From contig NZ_JALKBW010000001.1 in assembly GCF_023017165.1 (NCBI RefSeq), positions 806,001 through 870,000 of the forward strand: a stretch of DNA of 64,000 nt, written 5' to 3'. The first letter of the stretch is position 1. Every line of letters begins with the position of its first letter. Both the position numbers and the translations under genes were made by a program. The notes below the pieces were generated by a model. That model had not been told where the DNA came from, made no database searches, and was given only the letters and a program-made list of their open reading frames with translations. This DNA comes from Gordonia alkaliphila (GTDB taxonomy: Bacteria; Actinomycetota; Actinomycetes; Mycobacteriales; Mycobacteriaceae). Below, piece after piece: positions 16,557 through 27,000 of the stretch.

Positions 16557-17573
16557 TCAGCCGACGCGGTCGACGGTGTAGTTCACCAGCGACGTGAAGG
16601 CATCGCGCGCCGGGCCCGCGGGCAGCTGCGCGAGTTCGGCGTGGGCGTCGTCGGCCATCTGCGCGAGGCGGCGGCGGGCGCGGTCCATGCCCTCGGAGGC
16701 CACCAGCAGCGCCAGCGCCTCGTCGACCTCGGCGTCGTCGGTCAGCGGGCGGGCCTCGCCGGTGGTCGCGTCGATGAGCAGTTCGCGCAGGCGCACCGAG
16801 TCGGCCCCGTCGCCGTCGAGCGCGTACAGCACGGGCAGGGTGTGCACGCCTTCGCGCAGGTCGGTGCCCGGGGTCTTGCCGCTGTCGTCGGTCACCGAGG
16901 CGATGTCGATGATGTCGTCGGAGACCTGGAAGGCCACACCGACGATGTCGCCGATGCGCGAGAGCGCCTCGACGCGGTCGGCGTCGGCCCCGGAGGCCAT
17001 CGCGCCGAAGCGGCCGGAGGCGGCGATCAGCGAGCCGGTCTTCTCCCACACCACCTTGAGGTAGTGCTCCACCGGGTCACCGCCGCGGGCGCCGACGGTC
17101 TCGCGCATCTGGCCGGTGACCAGTTCGGCGAAGGTCTCGGCGATGATGCGCACCGAGTTCGGGCCCAGCGTCGACACCAGGCGGGAGGCGCGGGCGAACA
17201 GGAAGTCGCCGGCCAGGATCGCGATCGAGTTGTTCCACCGCGCGTTGGCGCTCATCGCACCGCGGCGCAGCGGGGCGTCGTCCATCACATCGTCGTGGTA
17301 CAGCGTGGCCAGGTGGATCATCTCCACCACGGTGGCGGCGGTGATGACGTCGTGGCCCTCGGGCTCGGGGCCGAAGTGCGAGGCGAGCACGGCGAACATC
17401 GGACGGAACCGCTTGCCCCCGGCCTTCGCCAGGTGCGTGGCCGCCTCGGTGAGGATCTCGTCGCCGGACGACAGCTCGGTGAGCAGGAGATCCTCCACGC
17501 GGACCAGCGCCTGCGCTACTCCCTCGGCGAATTCCCCCGTGCCAAGGTCGAGTCCGGCGAATGTCGACTTCAC
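16557..17573 (-). CDS. grcC1: Long-chain polyprenyl diphosphate synthase (menaquinone side chain)
   Basis: A 338-residue trans-prenyltransferase that extends farnesyl or geranylgeranyl diphosphate with isopentenyl diphosphate to make the menaquinone tail. GGKRFRP is at 52 to 58, the first Asp-rich motif DDVMD at 94 to 98 and the second DDIID at 219 to 223. The small residues upstream of the first motif (MIHLATLYH) agree with a long product, but chain length cannot be fixed by eye. The GTG at 17573 follows GAGGGG at normal distance and gives the family length; the frame upstream is not conserved. It diverges from menJ. Confidence 0.92.
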   Translation of the reverse strand: MKSTFAGLDLGTGEFAEGVAQALVRVEDLLLTELSSGDEILTEAATHLAKAGGKRFRPMFAVLASHFGPEPEGHDVITAATVVEMIHLATLYHDDVMDDAPLRRGAMSANARWNNSIAILAGDFLFARASRLVSTLGPNSVRIIAETFAELVTGQMRETVGARGGDPVEHYLKVVWEKTGSLIAASGRFGAMASGADADRVEALSRIGDIVGVAFQVSDDIIDIASVTDDSGKTPGTDLREGVHTLPVLYALDGDGADSVRLRELLIDATTGEARPLTDDAEVDEALALLVASEGMDRARRRLAQMADDAHAELAQLPAGPARDAFTSLVNYTVDRVG

Positions 17574-17682
17574 GTGTCGGGTCCCCTCGTCTGCGCCGTC
17601 CGCCCACCGGCGTCCGGCTGCCGTCAGCGCGGCGTTGGCGCGCTCGGACGACACCAGAAGCCTAACCGGAATCGGTCGGCGA

Positions 17683-17688
17683 CATAAT
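17683..17688 (+). promoter_or_regulatory. -10 element for leaderless menJ
   Basis: CATAAT ends six bases before the menJ GTG at 17695, placing the transcript start at or next to the start codon. No Shine-Dalgarno sequence is present. No clear -35 box is seen. Confidence 0.45.
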
Positions 17689-17694
17689 CGACGG

Positions 17695-18951
17695 GTGACC
17701 AGTGCAACCGACGACGCCGCCGCAATCGCGACATCCGCCGACATTCTCGTCGTCGGCGCAGGTCCGGCGGGTGCCGCCGCGGCCGCTCATGCCGCCGCGG
17801 GCGGGGCCGACGTACTGCTGCTCGACGCCGCGACCTTCCCGCGCGACAAGACGTGCGGCGACGGCCTCACCCCGCGCGCGGTACGGGCCCTGGAGAACCT
17901 GGGCATGACCGACTACCTCGCCGGTCGGCCGCGGATCCGCGGCCTGGAACTGAACGGCTGGGGTGCTCAGCAGCGCGTGCCGTGGCCGGCGTCGCGGTTC
18001 GGTCCGTTCGGCAGCGCCGTGGCCCGCACCGAGTTCGACGACGACGTCCGCCGCTTCGCGGTCGACCGCGGGGCCCGCATGGCCACCGGCAAGGCCGTCG
18101 ACACCGAGCGCGACGGCGACCGCATCGCGTCGGTGATCGTGGCCCACGGCGCCGAGCGCACCGCGGTGCGGGTGAACCAGGTGATCGTCGCCGACGGCGT
18201 GCGGTCCACGCTCGGGAAGGTGCTCGGTCGGCAGTGGCACCGGGACACCGCCTACGGCGTGGCCGGCCGCAGCTATGTGGCCTCCGAGCGTGCCGACGAC
18301 GAGTGGATGGGCTCGCACCTGGAACTGCGCGACCCCGACGGCGGGCTGCTGCCCGGCTACGGCTGGGTGTTCCCGCTGGGCGACGGCACGGTGAACGTGG
18401 GCGTCGGCGCCCTGGCCACCGCGAAACGACCGGCGGCCATGCAACTGCGACCGGTGCTGGAGCACTACGTCCGCATGGTCGGCGACGACTGGCGCTTCAC
18501 CTCCGGGCCCGAACGCATCGCGTCGGCGCTGCTGCCGATGGGCGGTGCGGTGTCCGGGGTGGCCGGACGCAACTGGCTGCTGATCGGCGACGCCGCGGCC
18601 TGCGTGAATCCGCTCAACGGCGAGGGCATCGACTACGCACTGGAGACCGGCCGGATGGCCGTCGAACTGCTGGCCGACAGCCGCGATCACACGCAGGCGT
18701 GGCCGGCGCTGCTGCGGGCCGAGTACGGGACGGCGTTCGCCGCGGCCCGTCGTGCCGCCGGTCTGCTCACCATGCCCAAGACCGTGCCGGTGCTGGGCCG
18801 GCCGGGAATCCGGTCGGCCGCGCTGATGAGCACGGTGGTCCGGGTGATGGGCAATCTGCTGACGCCCGAGGACACCGACCTGATCGCGCGCGCCTGGCGC
18901 GGGTCCGGGGCGGCGTTCAGCCGGTTCGAGGACCGGCCGCCCTTCACCTGA
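17695..18951 (+). CDS. menJ: Geranylgeranyl-reductase-family flavoprotein, menaquinone reductase MenJ
   Basis: A 418-residue FAD enzyme. GAGPAG at 21 to 26 binds FAD, CGDGLTPRA follows the Rossmann segment, and the second FAD motif is LLIGDAAACVNPLNGEG. In mycobacteria MenJ (Rv0561c) hydrogenates one double bond of the menaquinone side chain. The neighbours support this: the side-chain synthase gene is divergent, and menG is convergent 35 bases downstream. The GTG start and leaderless promoter are discussed in the adjacent entry. General geranylgeranyl reductase activity on other lipids cannot be excluded. Confidence 0.88.
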   Translation: MTSATDDAAAIATSADILVVGAGPAGAAAAAHAAAGGADVLLLDAATFPRDKTCGDGLTPRAVRALENLGMTDYLAGRPRIRGLELNGWGAQQRVPWPASRFGPFGSAVARTEFDDDVRRFAVDRGARMATGKAVDTERDGDRIASVIVAHGAERTAVRVNQVIVADGVRSTLGKVLGRQWHRDTAYGVAGRSYVASERADDEWMGSHLELRDPDGGLLPGYGWVFPLGDGTVNVGVGALATAKRPAAMQLRPVLEHYVRMVGDDWRFTSGPERIASALLPMGGAVSGVAGRNWLLIGDAAACVNPLNGEGIDYALETGRMAVELLADSRDHTQAWPALLRAEYGTAFAAARRAAGLLTMPKTVPVLGRPGIRSAALMSTVVRVMGNLLTPEDTDLIARAWRGSGAAFSRFEDRPPFT

Positions 18952-18986
18952 TCGGGGAGGTGCTGCCGGCCTGCGGGGTCTGCCGG

Positions 18987-19691
18987 TCAGGCGCGGCCGG
19001 TGTGGATGGCCGCGATGCCGCCGGTGAGGTTCTGCCAGGCCACGTCGTCGAACCCGGCCTCGCGGATCTGCGCGGCCAGCCCGGCCTGATCGGGCCACGC
19101 GCGGATCGATTCGGCGAGGTAGACGTAGGCGTCCGGGTTGCTGGAGACGCGCGAGGCCACCGCGGGCAGCGCCTTCATCAGGTACTCCATGTAGACGGTG
19201 CGGAACGGCGCGAGCGTCGGGGTGGAGAACTCGCAGATCGCGAGGCGGCCGCCCGGCTTGAGCACGCGGCGCAGTTCGCGCAGCGCCAGCGGCACGTCGT
19301 TCACGTTGCGCAGGCCGAACGAGATGGTGGCGGCGTCGAAGCTGTCGTCGGCGAACGGCAGGTGCAGCGCGTCGGCGGCGACCTTCGGCACGTTGCGCTT
19401 GGCACCGGCCCGGAGCATGCCGCGGGAGAAGTCGGCCGCGATCACGGTGGCGCCGGAGGTGGCCAGCTCGTCGGTGGAGACCGCGGTGCCCGCGGCCAGG
19501 TCCAGCACCACGTCGCGCGGACGCAGGGCCAGGGCCTTGCGGGTGGCGGTGCGCCAGCGGCGGTCCTGCGCGAACGACAGCACCGTGTTGGTCACGTCGT
19601 AGCGCTTGGCGACACCGTCGAACATCTCAGCGACTTCGGACGGCTCCTTGTCCAGGCTGGCGCGGGAACCGGAATCAGCGGGCGGAGTCAT
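18987..19691 (-). CDS. menG: Demethylmenaquinone methyltransferase
   Basis: A 234-residue SAM methyltransferase of the UbiE/MenG family, which adds the ring methyl group to demethylmenaquinone, the last step of menaquinone synthesis. The family signature starts at [16 protein letters not shown]. The SAM motif is [10 protein letters not shown] (61 to 70), and [16 protein letters not shown] and [11 protein letters not shown] are the post-motif regions. Its ATG overlaps the DUF3592 gene stop by ATGA. Also named ubiE or menH in other annotations. Confidence 0.95.
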   Translation of the reverse strand: MTPPADSGSRASLDKEPSEVAEMFDGVAKRYDVTNTVLSFAQDRRWRTATRKALALRPRDVVLDLAAGTAVSTDELATSGATVIAADFSRGMLRAGAKRNVPKVAADALHLPFADDSFDAATISFGLRNVNDVPLALRELRRVLKPGGRLAICEFSTPTLAPFRTVYMEYLMKALPAVASRVSSNPDAYVYLAESIRAWPDQAGLAAQIREAGFDDVAWQNLTGGIAAIHTGRA

Positions 19692-20242
19692 GCGCTCGAG
19701 TCTAGGGGTTCGCCTTCCGCGGCCTTGTCCTCCGGGCTCCGATCCTCGGGCGCCGCGCTCGCGGCCGCATCACCCTCGGCCGCATCACCCTCGACCGCGT
19801 CCGCCTCGACCTCCGTGCGCCGCCGCATCCGGCGACTCACTTCGGCGACGATCAGCATCGCGGCGATCGCGACCACCCAGCCCGCCACGATGATCGACAC
19901 CCCCGGGATCACCGCCAGCTGGGCGTTGCGCCCGGCCGGTCGGGCGAGGTTGTCCGGGTCGGTGGCGTCGTAGTCGACGAGGATGCGCTGCCCGGCCTCC
20001 AGTTCGGTCGGGTACAGCAGGCCGAACTTCGGGTTGCGCAGCACACCGTCGGGCGTCACGAAGTTCACCGCCGCGTGCAGGCGGTCGGCGGAGATCACCT
20101 CGGCCACGGCGGTCGCTCGATTGGCGTCGATCTTGGCGTCGTTGCGGTAGGCCCCCAGGATGATCACGGCGCCGATCAGGGTCGCGAGGACGCCGACCGC
20201 AAGGAAGCCGAGCTGCACGCGCCGCTGAATCACCGGGTTCAT
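19688..20242 (-). CDS. DUF3592 membrane protein
   Basis: A 184-residue membrane protein with one span near the N-terminus ([22 protein letters not shown]) and one after the central domain ([19 protein letters not shown]). The domain between them has the DUF3592 pattern, including [12 protein letters not shown], and probably lies outside the cytoplasm. The tail is acidic and repetitive ([12 protein letters not shown]). Function is unknown. It sits between menD (25 bases away) and menG with an ATGA overlap, the same place as Rv0556. TATCCT is 8 bases before the ATG. Confidence 0.82.
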   Translation of the reverse strand: MNPVIQRRVQLGFLAVGVLATLIGAVIILGAYRNDAKIDANRATAVAEVISADRLHAAVNFVTPDGVLRNPKFGLLYPTELEAGQRILVDYDATDPDNLARPAGRNAQLAVIPGVSIIVAGWVVAIAAMLIVAEVSRRMRRRTEVEADAVEGDAAEGDAAASAAPEDRSPEDKAAEGEPLDSSA

Positions 20243-20267
20243 AAGAGGTCAGGATAACCGGTGCGGC

Positions 20268-21944
20268 TCAGCGCAGCCGCGCGGCGATGCGCTCGTGCAG
20301 GGCCCGGAGCGGTTCGCGGACGGTGGCCACTTCGAGGACCTCGATGCCGCCGTCGGGCACCGGCGCGGCCAGCGCGGCGGGCAGGTCCTCGAGCGTCACG
20401 CGGCGCAGCGGCACGTGGAACCCGGCGCACAGCGCGGCCAGGTCGGTGCGGTGCGGGGTGCCGAAGATGCGTTCGTAGGCGCCGTCGTAGGCGGCGTCGG
20501 TGAATCGTCGATCCCCCTGTTCCAGCAGCCCGAAGATGCCGCCGCCGTCGTCGTTGGCCACCACGATGCGCAGGGCGCGCGGCCGCGGCTCCTGCGGTCC
20601 GATGAGCAGGCCGGTGGCGTCGTGGATGAAGGTGAGGTCGCCGAGGAGGGCGACGGTCTGGCCGGTCGAGGTGTCCCGGTCCGCGGCCAGCGCCGCGCCG
20701 ATGGCGGTGGAATTGATGCCGTCGATGCCGGCGACGCCCCGGTTCGACAGCACCCGCACGCCCGGGACCAGGGTCCCGGCCAGGGCGATGTCGCGGATCG
20801 GGTTCGACGGTCCCACCACCAGTTGATCGCCGGCGGTCATCGCCGCCGCCACCGTGCGTGCCACGTGCAGTCCGGTGGTGTCCGGGCCGTCGGCGAGTTC
20901 GGCGGCGACGGCGGCGCGCACCGCGGCGTCGGCCGCGGCGGCCTCCGCGAGCCAGTCCGCGGCGGGCGCGCCGACACCGACCGCGCGGGTGCCGGTGGCG
21001 TAGACGTTGCCGGACACGTCCGGCCAACGGGGGCCGGTGGTGAGGGCGTAAACACGGACCCGCGGGTCGGCCAGCAGGCGGGCCACCGAGCGGTGCAGCG
21101 TCGGCCGACCGCAGATGATCGCCTGCGTGGGCGCCAGCGCGCCGAGCGCCAGCGGGTGCAGCGGTGTCGCCGGCAGCGGCGCGGTGGGTTCGGCGACCGT
21201 CGGGATGCCGGCCAGTTCCGGGTGCTCCCCGGCGCCGTGCCCGGACACCACGACGGTGGGCGCCGACAGGTCGATCTCGATGGGCACGTCCAGGTGGCCC
21301 ACCGCGGCCTGTGTCCAGGCGAGACCGTCCGGGCGTCCGGCGAACCTGCCGTCGTGCACGTGGTCGAGGTCGGCGTCGGGGGTGTCGTCGGCCCCGGGCA
21401 CCAGCGGTTCGCGCAGCGGGATGTCGAACTGGACCGGACCCGCGTTGCCGGTGCGGGCCCCGCGCGCGGCGGCCAGCACGCGGCCCACCGCCGAGCGCCA
21501 CTGCGAGTTGGTGTCCAGGTCCTCCTCGGCCAGGCCGAGGCTGATGGCGGCGCGGACCTGGGTGCCGAAGATGCCGAACTGCTCGATGGTCTGGTTGGCA
21601 CCGGAGCCGAGCAGTTCGTAGGGGCGGTTGGCGCTGATCACCACCAGCGGCACGCGCGCGTAGTTGGCTTCGAAGACCGCCGGGCTCATGTTGGCCACCG
21701 CGGTGCCGGAGGTCATCACGATGGGGACGGGCGTGCGCGAGGCCACCGCGAGACCGAGCGCCAGGTAGCCGGCGGACCGCTCGTCGATCCGCACGTGCAG
21801 GCGCAGCCGTCCCGCGCGGTCGGCGGCGTGCAGCGCGAAGGCCAGCGGCGCGTTCCGCGAGCCCGGGCAGAGCACCGCTTCACGTACCCCGCCGCGAATC
21901 AGTTCGTCGACGATCACGCGGGCCTGCAGGGTGGACGGATTCAT
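20268..21944 (-). CDS. menD: SEPHCHC synthase MenD
   Basis: A 558-residue thiamine-diphosphate enzyme joining 2-oxoglutarate to isochorismate early in menaquinone synthesis. The N-terminal [15 protein letters not shown] and [15 protein letters not shown] are signatures of MenD, the latter with the Glu that activates the cofactor. The cofactor-binding GDLTFIHD and later NDDGGGIF motifs are present in the C-terminal third. Length is usual. The ATG at 21944 has TAGTGT seven bases before it and no ribosome site. It leads the menD, DUF3592, menG unit and is divergent from the methyltransferase gene at 22001. Confidence 0.97.
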   Translation of the reverse strand: MNPSTLQARVIVDELIRGGVREAVLCPGSRNAPLAFALHAADRAGRLRLHVRIDERSAGYLALGLAVASRTPVPIVMTSGTAVANMSPAVFEANYARVPLVVISANRPYELLGSGANQTIEQFGIFGTQVRAAISLGLAEEDLDTNSQWRSAVGRVLAAARGARTGNAGPVQFDIPLREPLVPGADDTPDADLDHVHDGRFAGRPDGLAWTQAAVGHLDVPIEIDLSAPTVVVSGHGAGEHPELAGIPTVAEPTAPLPATPLHPLALGALAPTQAIICGRPTLHRSVARLLADPRVRVYALTTGPRWPDVSGNVYATGTRAVGVGAPAADWLAEAAAADAAVRAAVAAELADGPDTTGLHVARTVAAAMTAGDQLVVGPSNPIRDIALAGTLVPGVRVLSNRGVAGIDGINSTAIGAALAADRDTSTGQTVALLGDLTFIHDATGLLIGPQEPRPRALRIVVANDDGGGIFGLLEQGDRRFTDAAYDGAYERIFGTPHRTDLAALCAGFHVPLRRVTLEDLPAALAAPVPDGGIEVLEVATVREPLRALHERIAARLR

Positions 21945-22000
21945 GCTCGAAACACTAGTGGTCGGCCCGCGCCGCGAGTTCGCGGACGTACGGTGGGCGG

Positions 22001-22621
22001 GTGGGCTTCTACGACGACAAGATCCTGCCGCGCCTGGTGGAGAGCGCCTGCGGCATGCCCGGACTGGACAAGCTGCGACGGCGCGCGGCCGCCCCGCTGT
22101 CCGGCGCGATCATCGAGGTGGGCTTCGGTTCCGGCCTGAACGTGGGACTGTATCCGCCCGCGGTGACCGCGGTGACCGCCGTCGAACCCGCCGACCTGGG
22201 GTGGGAACGGGCGCAGGAACGGGTGGCGCGGAGCCCGATCCCGATCACCCGCGGTGGCCTCGACGGGCAACGACTTCCCTTCCCGGACAACACTTTCGAC
22301 GGCGCGCTGTCGACGTTCACCCTGTGCACCATCCCCGACGCGGCCGCCGCGCTCGCTGAGTTGCGGCGCGTGCTCAAGCCCGGCGCCCGCCTCGCGTTCC
22401 TCGAACACGGACTGGCTCCCGACCGCGGCGTGCAGCGCTTCCAGCGTCTGCTCGATCCGATCGAACGCGCCGTCGCCGGCGGCTGCGAACTCACCCGAAC
22501 GATCCCGGAGGATCTGCGCGCCGCGGGCTTCGAGATCGACGAGCTCGACCAGTTCTACGCGCGGGTGACGCCCAAGCCGTGGGGCGCCTTCTCGCTGGGC
22601 TGTGCGGTGAACCCCGCCTAG
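22001..22621 (+). CDS. Class I SAM-dependent methyltransferase
   Basis: A 206-residue methyltransferase of the small phosphatidylethanolamine-N-methyltransferase-like group. Motif I is [13 protein letters not shown], acidic residue motif VTAVEPAD, and [16 protein letters not shown] follows. The substrate is unknown; a lipid is possible by family. GTG at 22001 is preceded by TACGGT with six bases between, facing the menD promoter in a 56-base gap. The gene is followed by the reductase at 22649 after 27 bases, but that gene has its own -10 element. Confidence 0.85.
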   Translation: MGFYDDKILPRLVESACGMPGLDKLRRRAAAPLSGAIIEVGFGSGLNVGLYPPAVTAVTAVEPADLGWERAQERVARSPIPITRGGLDGQRLPFPDNTFDGALSTFTLCTIPDAAAALAELRRVLKPGARLAFLEHGLAPDRGVQRFQRLLDPIERAVAGGCELTRTIPEDLRAAGFEIDELDQFYARVTPKPWGAFSLGCAVNPA

Positions 22622-22648
22622 CGCTGCGGATGCCATACAGTCGAGCGC

Positions 22649-23899
22649 ATGAGTCGCGAATTCGACGTCGTCGTTTACGGTGCCACGGGTTTCGTCGGTG
22701 AGCTGACCGCTCGCTACCTGGCCGAGCAGGCCCCCGAGGGAACCAAGATCGCGCTGGCCGGGCGCAGCGAGACCAAGTTGGCGGCGGTGCGCCGTCGGCT
22801 GGGTGAGCGTGCCGCGTCGTGGCCGCTGGTGGTCGCCGACGCCGACTCCCCCGCCGCGCTCGACGCGATGTGCGCGCGCACCCGGGTCGTCTGCACCACC
22901 GTCGGGCCGTACCTGCGCTACGGCGAGAACCTGGTGATCGCCGCGGCCAGCGCGGGCACCGACTACGTGGACCTGACCGGCGAGGTGCCCTTCACCCGGT
23001 TCACCATCGACAAGGCCGACGAGATCGCCCGCGGCACCGGGGCCCGCATCGTCAACTCCTGCGGCTTCGATTCGATCCCCTCCGACCTGGGCGCCTACCT
23101 GCTGCACCGCCAGGTGACCGAGGACGACGCCGGCACCCTGGGCGAGACCACGCTGGTGCTGGCCTCGATGCGCGGCGGCGCGTCCGGCGGCACCGTCGAC
23201 TCGATGCGGGTGATCGCCGAGCAGGCCAAGGATCCGGAGATGCGGCGACTGCTGCTGAACCCGCGCGCGCTGTCCGGTGGACCGGGCGACGTGGAGCACG
23301 CCGGACCGAGCGACGAGCCCAGCGACATCTCCCCGGTGGATGCCAAGAAGGTGGACCCGTCGCTGTCCGGCACGCTGGCGCCGTTCTTCATGGCGTCGTA
23401 CAACACGCGCGTGGTGCGCCGGTCGAGCGCGCTGCTCGACGGCTACGGCCCCGACTTCCGGTACCAGGAGACGATGTCCGTCGGGGGGGTGCCGGTGCTG
23501 TCGACGCTGCTGGCCGGCGCGGTCTCGGTGGGCACCGGTCTCGGCCTGGCCGCGATGAGCTTCCGTCCCACCCGCAGCCTGCTCGACCGGGTGCTGCCCA
23601 AGCCGGGCGAGGGCCCGAGCGAGAAGTCGCGCGAGGCAGGGCATTTCGTGACGCAGACCTACACCACCACCAGCTCCGGCCGCCGTTTCCGCTCGCAGAT
23701 GCGGGCCCACGGCGACCCCGGATACAAGGCCACCGCCGTGATGCTCGGCGAGAGCGCCCTGGCGCTGGCCCTGGACCGCGACGCCCTCCCCCGCCGCTTC
23801 GGCGCCCTCACTCCGGCCGCCGCCATGGGCGACGTCCTCGTCGAACGCCTGCGCCGCGCGGGCTTCGTCATCGAGGTCCACGAACTCCCCGCCGCCTGA
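22649..23899 (+). CDS. Saccharopine-dehydrogenase-like trans-acting enoyl reductase family protein
   Basis: A 416-residue protein starting MSREFDVVVYGATGFVG, with the NAD(P) Rossmann motif GATGFVG at 10 to 16. It resembles mycobacterial Rv2449c and the trans-acting enoyl reductase Rv2953, which reduces a double bond made by a polyketide synthase during phthiocerol lipid assembly. No polyketide synthase is in this window, so it may act on another lipid. An internal hydrophobic segment (VPVLSTLLAGAVSVGTGLGLA) suggests membrane contact. TACAGT is seven bases before the ATG. A strong hairpin follows. Confidence 0.82.
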   Translation: MSREFDVVVYGATGFVGELTARYLAEQAPEGTKIALAGRSETKLAAVRRRLGERAASWPLVVADADSPAALDAMCARTRVVCTTVGPYLRYGENLVIAAASAGTDYVDLTGEVPFTRFTIDKADEIARGTGARIVNSCGFDSIPSDLGAYLLHRQVTEDDAGTLGETTLVLASMRGGASGGTVDSMRVIAEQAKDPEMRRLLLNPRALSGGPGDVEHAGPSDEPSDISPVDAKKVDPSLSGTLAPFFMASYNTRVVRRSSALLDGYGPDFRYQETMSVGGVPVLSTLLAGAVSVGTGLGLAAMSFRPTRSLLDRVLPKPGEGPSEKSREAGHFVTQTYTTTSSGRRFRSQMRAHGDPGYKATAVMLGESALALALDRDALPRRFGALTPAAAMGDVLVERLRRAGFVIEVHELPAA

Positions 23900-23956
23900 C
23901 CCCGGCCGTCCCGTTTCCGCGCGTTGCCGCGCGGCCCTTTCGGCACGACCGCCCAT

Positions 23957-23997
23957 AGTGTCGAGTTGTGGTGGTCAGGCCACCACAACTCGACACT
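23957..23997. terminator. 18-base perfect hairpin between convergent genes
   Basis: AGTGTCGAGTTGTGGTGG (23957 to 23974) and its exact complement (23980 to 23997) flank TCAGG. The convergent stops are at 23899 and 24013, so it can serve as a two-way terminator. The arms are less GC-rich than the surroundings and end with only short T runs. It may instead be a copy of a dispersed palindromic repeat. Confidence 0.65.
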
Positions 23998-24012
23998 CTG
24001 CGAGTACCACGG

Positions 24013-27000
24013 TCAGCGGAAGCCGTTGCCGACACCCCAGAAGAAGCCGGCAATCCCGTCACCGACAACCCTCACCGTCGTGCCAACAGCTGTTCCCACC
24101 GCATTCCCGACTCCTGCTTGAATCAGGTCACCGACGGCGGTGCCGATGGGCCTGGAAAGGTACGGCTCGAGCACGTTGCCGGCAACCCTCCCGCCGACTG
24201 GAATGAAACCGATCGTGTCCCCGATCAGGTCGGCGACTTCATCGGCGATGTCGTCGTTGTCGCCACGTCCGATGGCGTTGATGAGCTGCCCCGCATTCAT
24301 TCCGAAGCTGATGCCGTTGAGCACTGTCCCGACAACAGGGAAGAACCCGACCATCATCGTGTACTGCTCCCAGTCCCGCTCCCACTGCGCGTTCACCACG
24401 TCCTCGCCGGGAGCGGTCTGCGGGAGCCGCCAGGGAGGCAGCCAGTTTCCGAACCCGGAGCCCGGGAGCCAAGACCCGCCTGGAGTTCCGGGTTCGGTCG
24501 GGTCGCCCGGTTCTTCCGGTTCCTCCACCGTGCCGCAATCGTTGGCGGCACAGTAGCGGGCGGTCAGAAGCATCGCGTCGTACTCCGCGAAGGCGGCCGC
24601 CAGCGGCGTGCTCGACAGATAGGCCACGAAATCGTCATTCATACCGTTCTCCAGAGGAACGGTTCCCGAGAAGATTCCGCCGTCGACGAACCCCTGGAAT
24701 TCCGGCCGGTGATCGAGATCCACGACGAGGATCACCGCCTTGTCGGGGTCCACCCACGGCGCCCAGGATGTGTCGACGACCGCCACCCGACGTTCCTGCA
24801 CTGATGACCCGCCGTGGTCATCGGTGACCTCGATCTTGACCACGTCGACGTAGTAGCCGCGGATGATCCCATCGGAGTGAAGCCAACCTCCGTTGACCTG
24901 GGGTTTGGGCGTATAGGAGAGTTTTCCATCGACGATGCGCACATCGCCGCCGTCGGTGCTCGCTGCGGTCACCTGGACGGGGTCGCCGTCCTCGTCCCCG
25001 TGTTGGAGCACCCACACCAGGTCTTCGTCCGCAACGAAGCCGTCGTTCTCCGGGCTGACGGAGAGCCACGGATTCGTGTTGTAGCCGTCTACGGAGATGG
25101 TGACGTCGCGGCTGTCGGTGCCGCCGAACTCATCCAGGACCGTAACCGTGAACGTGTCCGAGTACGCACCGTTGTGCGCCTTCTTCCGGTCCGGGTAGTA
25201 AGTCACCACGAAGGAGCCGTCCTCAGCGGTGCGCGTGCGCACTGCCCCGTATTCGGGCAAGTCGCTGACATACCAGTACAGGTCGTCACCGTCCGCATCG
25301 CTGCCGGTGAACGTGTACGAGTAGCCGCCGTCGGTCGAAATGCTGAGGCCACCCGATTCTGTGTCGATGACCGGTGCGACATTGTCGAGCTCGCCCCACT
25401 GGTATATCGGGTTAACCCAGTGCCGCGCCGTGCCCCCGCGACCGTCGTCGACCTCGACGACGAACCAGTCGGCGACGTCACCTTCCCGGAGGGTCGCCGG
25501 ATCGGTCGGCGTATACCGGAACACCCCGCCGCCGAGATGCTCCACCGTGCCGTGGTTCAGAGCGGAACCCGGCGAGAAGTCCGTGATGACCCGATAGTCC
25601 AGTGCGTCACCGTTGTCGTCGACCGCATTGACCTGAAAGTCCTGCCAGACCTGGCCCGTCGGCCGAGGCAAGGGCGTGGTCCCGAGAACCACCGGCGCAT
25701 GGTTGACACTCGGATCGTGCTTCGGCGTCACGATGTCGACGGTTTTCGACACCGTGACACCCGAGGCATCTGTGACGCTGAAGGTGACCGAATCCACCAC
25801 TTCGCCGATCGAGGCCTTCGCCGGATCGACCGTATAGCGCCACTCCTGAACATCCTCGGCCCATTCGACGGTCCCGTGGGCGGGCTGCGTCACCGTCGGC
25901 GACGACACCGCACCGCCGCCCACATCCTGGGAATCCACACGAATGAAAGTGACTCCGGTGACGGGATTCACCGGCCCGGCGTTGACGACGAGGTACGGAT
26001 AGACGGGGTCAGAGTGCGGTGACAGCGGCAGCGGTCCCGTGGCGTCGTATTTCACCGACATCGCCTGCAGCACGCCGTCGGTCGAGGCGAAAACGACCAC
26101 TCCCATGACTGCGGCGACCTCACCATCGGCAGTGGCAACGCCGTTCGCATCCTGTCGGCGTCCCTGCACCAGGTAGGTGCCCTGTTGCCCGGAGAACTCG
26201 GCCTGGCTGCCGGCCTCGATCAGCGTGAACTCTTCCACGCTGTTGCCCGCCTCGGACCGGACCACGTAGAGGACGCCGATCGGCTCGTCGCCGTCGTTGT
26301 AAATCGTCATCGTGCCGCGCGACGTGGAGTATCCGTACGAGACCCCGGACTGCGACGCGTCGACGCCGACCGCCTCTCCGGACGTCGGCACGAGAGGATT
26401 GTACGAGTCGTAGTCGGTATCGCCCGGATTGAAGAACCAGTTGTCTGGATCGGCGTCGTCGGCGAGCCCCGCGGTGGGCGTCAGGGACAGGGTGGCGACG
26501 GCGGGCTGGCGGGTCGGCGCATTCATCTTCCCCTGCAGATCCGCGAGGCCGACCCCGTTCAGACGCGGGCTCCGATTGACCAGGGCAAGGGCCAGTGCGC
26601 TCTGGTTCAGCAGCAGGAACTCCACGACGCCCGGTCCGCCGAGATCGGCCAGCCAGCCGACGAGGCCGGAGCGGGCCGACGGCGCCTCCAGATCGTCGAG
26701 CGCGGCCGGCGCGAGGCGCGCGGTGAGCGGTGCCGCCCGGTCTCGCAGTTCGTCGAGGATCGCCACGGATCCATCGCGCAGCGGAGCGGTGCGGTCGACG
26801 CGCGGCGATGCGGGGGCTTCATCCACGTCCCGCGGTAGTTCGATGCCCGAGTCGTCGGACGACTTCTCATCGCGATCGAGTGCCGGCAGGTCGACGGCCG
26901 GGACGTCGATCTCGGCGGTCGTCGGCTCGTCTGAGTCAGCGGGCGCGGGAGCCGTCGGCGCCTCCGACTCGGACGACGGCGCGGGTGCAGGCTCGTCGAC

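Noticed and set aside
17853..19973. A 706-residue frame over menJ and menG
   Set aside because: Arg/Gly-rich shadow of menJ in another frame; no start signal.
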